From Mesorhizobium sp. C432A (GTDB lineage Bacteria > Pseudomonadota > Alphaproteobacteria > Rhizobiales > Rhizobiaceae), in the NCBI RefSeq assembly GCF_030323145.1, contig NZ_CP100470.1, positions 3,699,001 to 3,763,000 of the forward strand: DNA of 64,000 bases, given 5' to 3'. The number at the start of each line of letters is the position of its first letter. The first letter of the stretch is position 1. The notes beneath the pieces are model-generated. The model worked only from the letters and a program-made list of their open reading frames with translations. It had not been told where the DNA came from and made no database searches. Made by a program: the position numbers and the translations under genes. Shown here one piece after another: positions 61,545 through 64,000 of the stretch.

Positions 61545-63329
61545 ATGACGGGCGACAAACGCTTCTTCCTCGATGTCAGGCAGTCGGCGACCGGTGTTTC
61601 CTGGGAACACCGGTTGAGCGAGCGGCAGGACATGACTGCGCTCGCCATAGCGCAGGGCCACGGCGTGCCCGACATTGTGGCGCGCGTGCTCGCCGGGCGC
61701 GGCGTCACCGCGGACCAGGCCGAGCGCTTCCTCGATCCGACGATCCGCAATCTGTTGCCGGATCCGGCTTCGCTGACCGACATGGGCAAGGCTGCGACCC
61801 GCATCGCCGAAGCGGTCATGGCCAAGGAGAAGGTGGCAATCTTCGGCGACTACGATGTCGACGGCGCCGCCTCTTCGGCGTTGCTCAAACGCTTCCTGAC
61901 GCATTTCTTGGTGCCTTCGGAGATCTACATTCCCGACCGCATCTTCGAGGGCTACGGCCCCAATCCGGAGGCTATGCGCGAACTGGTCTCGCGCGGCGCG
62001 ACGCTGATCGTCACCGTCGATTGCGGCACCAACAGCGCTGTCTCCATTGATGCCGCCAAGGCCGCAGGCGCCGATGTGGTGGTGCTCGACCACCATCAGG
62101 TCGGCGGCCCGCTGCCGGAGGCGACCGCGGTCGTCAATCCCAATCGCGAGGACGACCTTTCCGGGCAAGGCCATCTGTGCGCCGCCGGTGTCGTCTTCCT
62201 CACTCTGGTGCAGACGGCGAGGGTCCTGCGCAGCCGATTGCCCGACGCAGCGCCACCGGACCTGTTGTCGTTGCTCGACTTGGCGGCGCTGGCCACGGTT
62301 TGCGATGTGGTGCCGCTCATCGGCGTGAACCGCGCTTTCGTCGTCAAGGGACTACAGATGGCGCGGCAGCAGAAGAATGAGGGGCTCGCCGCACTTGCGC
62401 GGGTGTCCCGCATCGGCGAGCCGATAAGCACCTTTCATCTCGCCTATCTGATTGGGCCGCGCATCAATGCCGGCGGCCGCATCGGCGATGCAGCACTTGG
62501 CAGCCGGCTGCTCGCCACCGACGATCCGGTTGAGGCCGGGACCATTGCCGAGACACTCGACCGGCTCAACCAGGAACGCCAGCAGATGGAGCTGGAGATG
62601 CTGGCAGCGGCGCGCGCCGAGGCTGACGCCGAACTTGCCGGCGGCAACGGGCCGGCCATCATCGTCACCGCCAGCACCAATTGGCATCCCGGCATTGTCG
62701 GCTTGATCGCCTCGCGGCTGAAGGACCATGCGCGGCGGCCGGCCTTCGCCATCGCCTTCAACGCCAATGGCATCGGCACCGGCTCTGGCCGTTCGGTGTC
62801 GGGCTTCGATCTCGGACGGCTGGTGCGCGCAGCCGCCGATGCCGGGCTGATCGTCAAGGGCGGCGGCCACGGCATGGCCGCCGGCATCACGGTGGAACGC
62901 GCCAAGCTCGGCGAACTCCGTGCTTTCTTCGAGGAGCGCGCGGCGACCGAAGTGTTCCGGCTGCAGGACGAAGAAAGTCTGGCCGTCGACGGCGCGCTCG
63001 CCGCCGAGGGCGCGACGATTGCTTTGCTCGATGCATTGGAAAAGGCTGGGCCTTTCGGCGCCGGCCATGTCGCGCCGGTGTTCGCGCTGCCGCGCCATCG
63101 GCTGGCCGACGCGCGGGCCGTCGGCACCAACCACATCCGGGCTGATCTGCAGTCGGAAAGCGGCGGCCGCATCCAGGGCATCGCCTTTCGATCCGTCGAT
63201 ACCACGCTGGGCGAATTCCTGTTCAAGAACAGGGGCAACACGATCCATGTAGCCGGCTCGCTGTCGGGGAATTATTGGAACGGCAACCGCACGGTGCAGT
63301 TCCGCATCACCGATGCAGCCAAAGCCTGA
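61545..63329 (+). CDS. recJ: single-stranded-DNA-specific exonuclease RecJ
   Basis: A 594-residue RecJ: 5'-3' exonuclease of recombination and repair. DHH-family motifs appear in order: VAIFGDYDVDGAASSALL (motif I/II), VDCGTNSAVS, VVLDHHQVGG (DHH motif), then the DHHA1 domain with VKGGGHGMAAGITVER. Full length compared with relatives. The start at 61545 gives the family length. Transcribed after hom with a 250-bp gap. Confidence 0.96.
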   Translation: MTGDKRFFLDVRQSATGVSWEHRLSERQDMTALAIAQGHGVPDIVARVLAGRGVTADQAERFLDPTIRNLLPDPASLTDMGKAATRIAEAVMAKEKVAIFGDYDVDGAASSALLKRFLTHFLVPSEIYIPDRIFEGYGPNPEAMRELVSRGATLIVTVDCGTNSAVSIDAAKAAGADVVVLDHHQVGGPLPEATAVVNPNREDDLSGQGHLCAAGVVFLTLVQTARVLRSRLPDAAPPDLLSLLDLAALATVCDVVPLIGVNRAFVVKGLQMARQQKNEGLAALARVSRIGEPISTFHLAYLIGPRINAGGRIGDAALGSRLLATDDPVEAGTIAETLDRLNQERQQMELEMLAAARAEADAELAGGNGPAIIVTASTNWHPGIVGLIASRLKDHARRPAFAIAFNANGIGTGSGRSVSGFDLGRLVRAAADAGLIVKGGGHGMAAGITVERAKLGELRAFFEERAATEVFRLQDEESLAVDGALAAEGATIALLDALEKAGPFGAGHVAPVFALPRHRLADARAVGTNHIRADLQSESGGRIQGIAFRSVDTTLGEFLFKNRGNTIHVAGSLSGNYWNGNRTVQFRITDAAKA

Positions 63330-63344
63330 CATTGCCGAATTGGT

Positions 63345-64000
63345 TTAAGCGAGAACCGTCTGCAGCCGCTTCAACTCGCTGATCTGCGCCATCGTCGCCT
63401 GGTAACCGACGCTGATCGCCTCATCCGCGCGGTGGAATTCGGTCAAGCCGATATGGCTGAGTTTCGGTTGGAGCGACATGTCGGGCGGATCGCCCGCCAG
63501 CCTTGCGCGTGAAATCCGGTCCTGGATGATGTTGAAGGCTTCGACCATGACGCCGGTGATGCCGAGACGGCTCTGGTGCGGCTGGTGGTCGGGGCTGGCC
63601 TGGCCTGGCCGGGGCGCGTCCTTCTCGATGAGCAGTTCGCCGGCGCTGTGCTTGATGACGGCGGCGCGGCCGAACAGATCGTAGTGAAGGTTGACCGCGA
63701 CGACCAGCGGCTGCTCGTAGGCGCGGCAGACCGAAACCGGAACCGGGTTGACCAGCGCGCCGTCGACCAGAATGCGGCCGTTGCAATTCACCGGTTCGAA
63801 CACGCCGGGCAGCGCATAGGAAGCCCGCATCGCGGTGATCAGCGAACCGCTGGACAGCCAGATCTCATGGCCGGTGCGAATTTCGGCGCCAACGGCGACG
63901 AAGGGTTTCGTCAGATCCTCGAAGCGGATGCCTGCCATGTGCTCGCGCAGCCTGACGTCCAGTTTCATGCCGCCGAACAGGCCGCTGCCGCGCAGATTGA
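63345..64000 (-). CDS. patatin-like phospholipase (5' end outside the window)
   Basis: Partial gene: the frame runs past the window end (next residues LRGSGLFGG then MKLDVR). The visible 200 or more residues carry the RssA/patatin end: SGSLITAMRASYALPGVFEP and the DGALVNPVPV motif, which provides the catalytic Asp of the Ser-Asp dyad. The Ser (GxSxG) and oxyanion motif lie beyond the edge. Lipid acyl hydrolase, likely cytosolic. Convergent with recJ. Confidence 0.85.
   Translation of the reverse strand, partial: NLRGSGLFGGMKLDVRLREHMAGIRFEDLTKPFVAVGAEIRTGHEIWLSSGSLITAMRASYALPGVFEPVNCNGRILVDGALVNPVPVSVCRAYEQPLVVAVNLHYDLFGRAAVIKHSAGELLIEKDAPRPGQASPDHQPHQSRLGITGVMVEAFNIIQDRISRARLAGDPPDMSLQPKLSHIGLTEFHRADEAISVGYQATMAQISELKRLQTVLA

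Overview
The window looks like a chromosomal segment of a Mesorhizobium-type alphaproteobacterium. It is GC-rich, carries a class I PHA synthase, DUF982, DUF6074-like and DUF2161 proteins, a DUF680 protein (a family I know essentially only from Mesorhizobium), EcfG-type promoter motifs and the alanine/diaminopimelate aminotransferase-homoserine dehydrogenase-recJ neighbourhood of rhizobia. This assignment rests on family recognition, not on a database search.

Layout. (1) 1-6361 is a core flank: LysR regulator, cysteine hydrolase, RidA, radC, map, small DUF proteins and a DUF2161 nuclease-like protein. (2) 6362-54444 is a genomic island of about 48 kb in the 3' half of a tRNA-Glu(UUC) gene. 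The intact tRNA lies at the right end (54398-54472, minus strand), and a 50-bp exact copy of its 3' half marks the left end (6362-6411). A tyrosine integrase and an excisionase-like protein sit just inside the left end, and an imperfect 45-bp direct repeat lies just inside each att site. (3) 54445-64000 is a core flank: DUF882/M15-type lipoprotein, phaC, a small lipoprotein, aminotransferase, homoserine dehydrogenase, recJ and a patatin-like protein cut by the window end.

Inside the island. 6.5-12.2 kb resembles a phage-satellite or prophage remnant (integrase, excisionase, DUF1376 protein, Rmf/CrpP-like protein, small terminase). 12.4-14.3 kb holds a decayed second integrase and an ImmA/IrrE-DUF4411 pair. 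14.5-28.7 kb is rich in signalling: two class III cyclase proteins, a winged-helix/TolB-like/TPR regulator, and a three-gene phosphorelay whose kinase has six GAF domains. 29-35 kb carries an acyltransferase, a MBL/TPR/DoxX cluster, a DUF680 protein and an ECF sigma/anti-sigma pair. 36-53 kb mixes stress genes (GlsB-like, Rnk, YihY, CsbD, a LigD-type ligase, SRAP, nuclease), a large serine recombinase coupled to a RepB-C-terminal protein, and many small membrane or secreted proteins.

The island has no relaxase, type IV secretion or nod/nif genes in this window, so it looks like an integrative but not self-transmissible element. It contains many fossils: integrase, acyltransferase, DNA ligase, hicB, two DUF1127/HTH-type genes and a small membrane protein, all truncated or frameshifted. 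Two stress genes have textbook GGAAC-N17-CGTT promoters, so part of the cargo is probably wired into the host general stress response.
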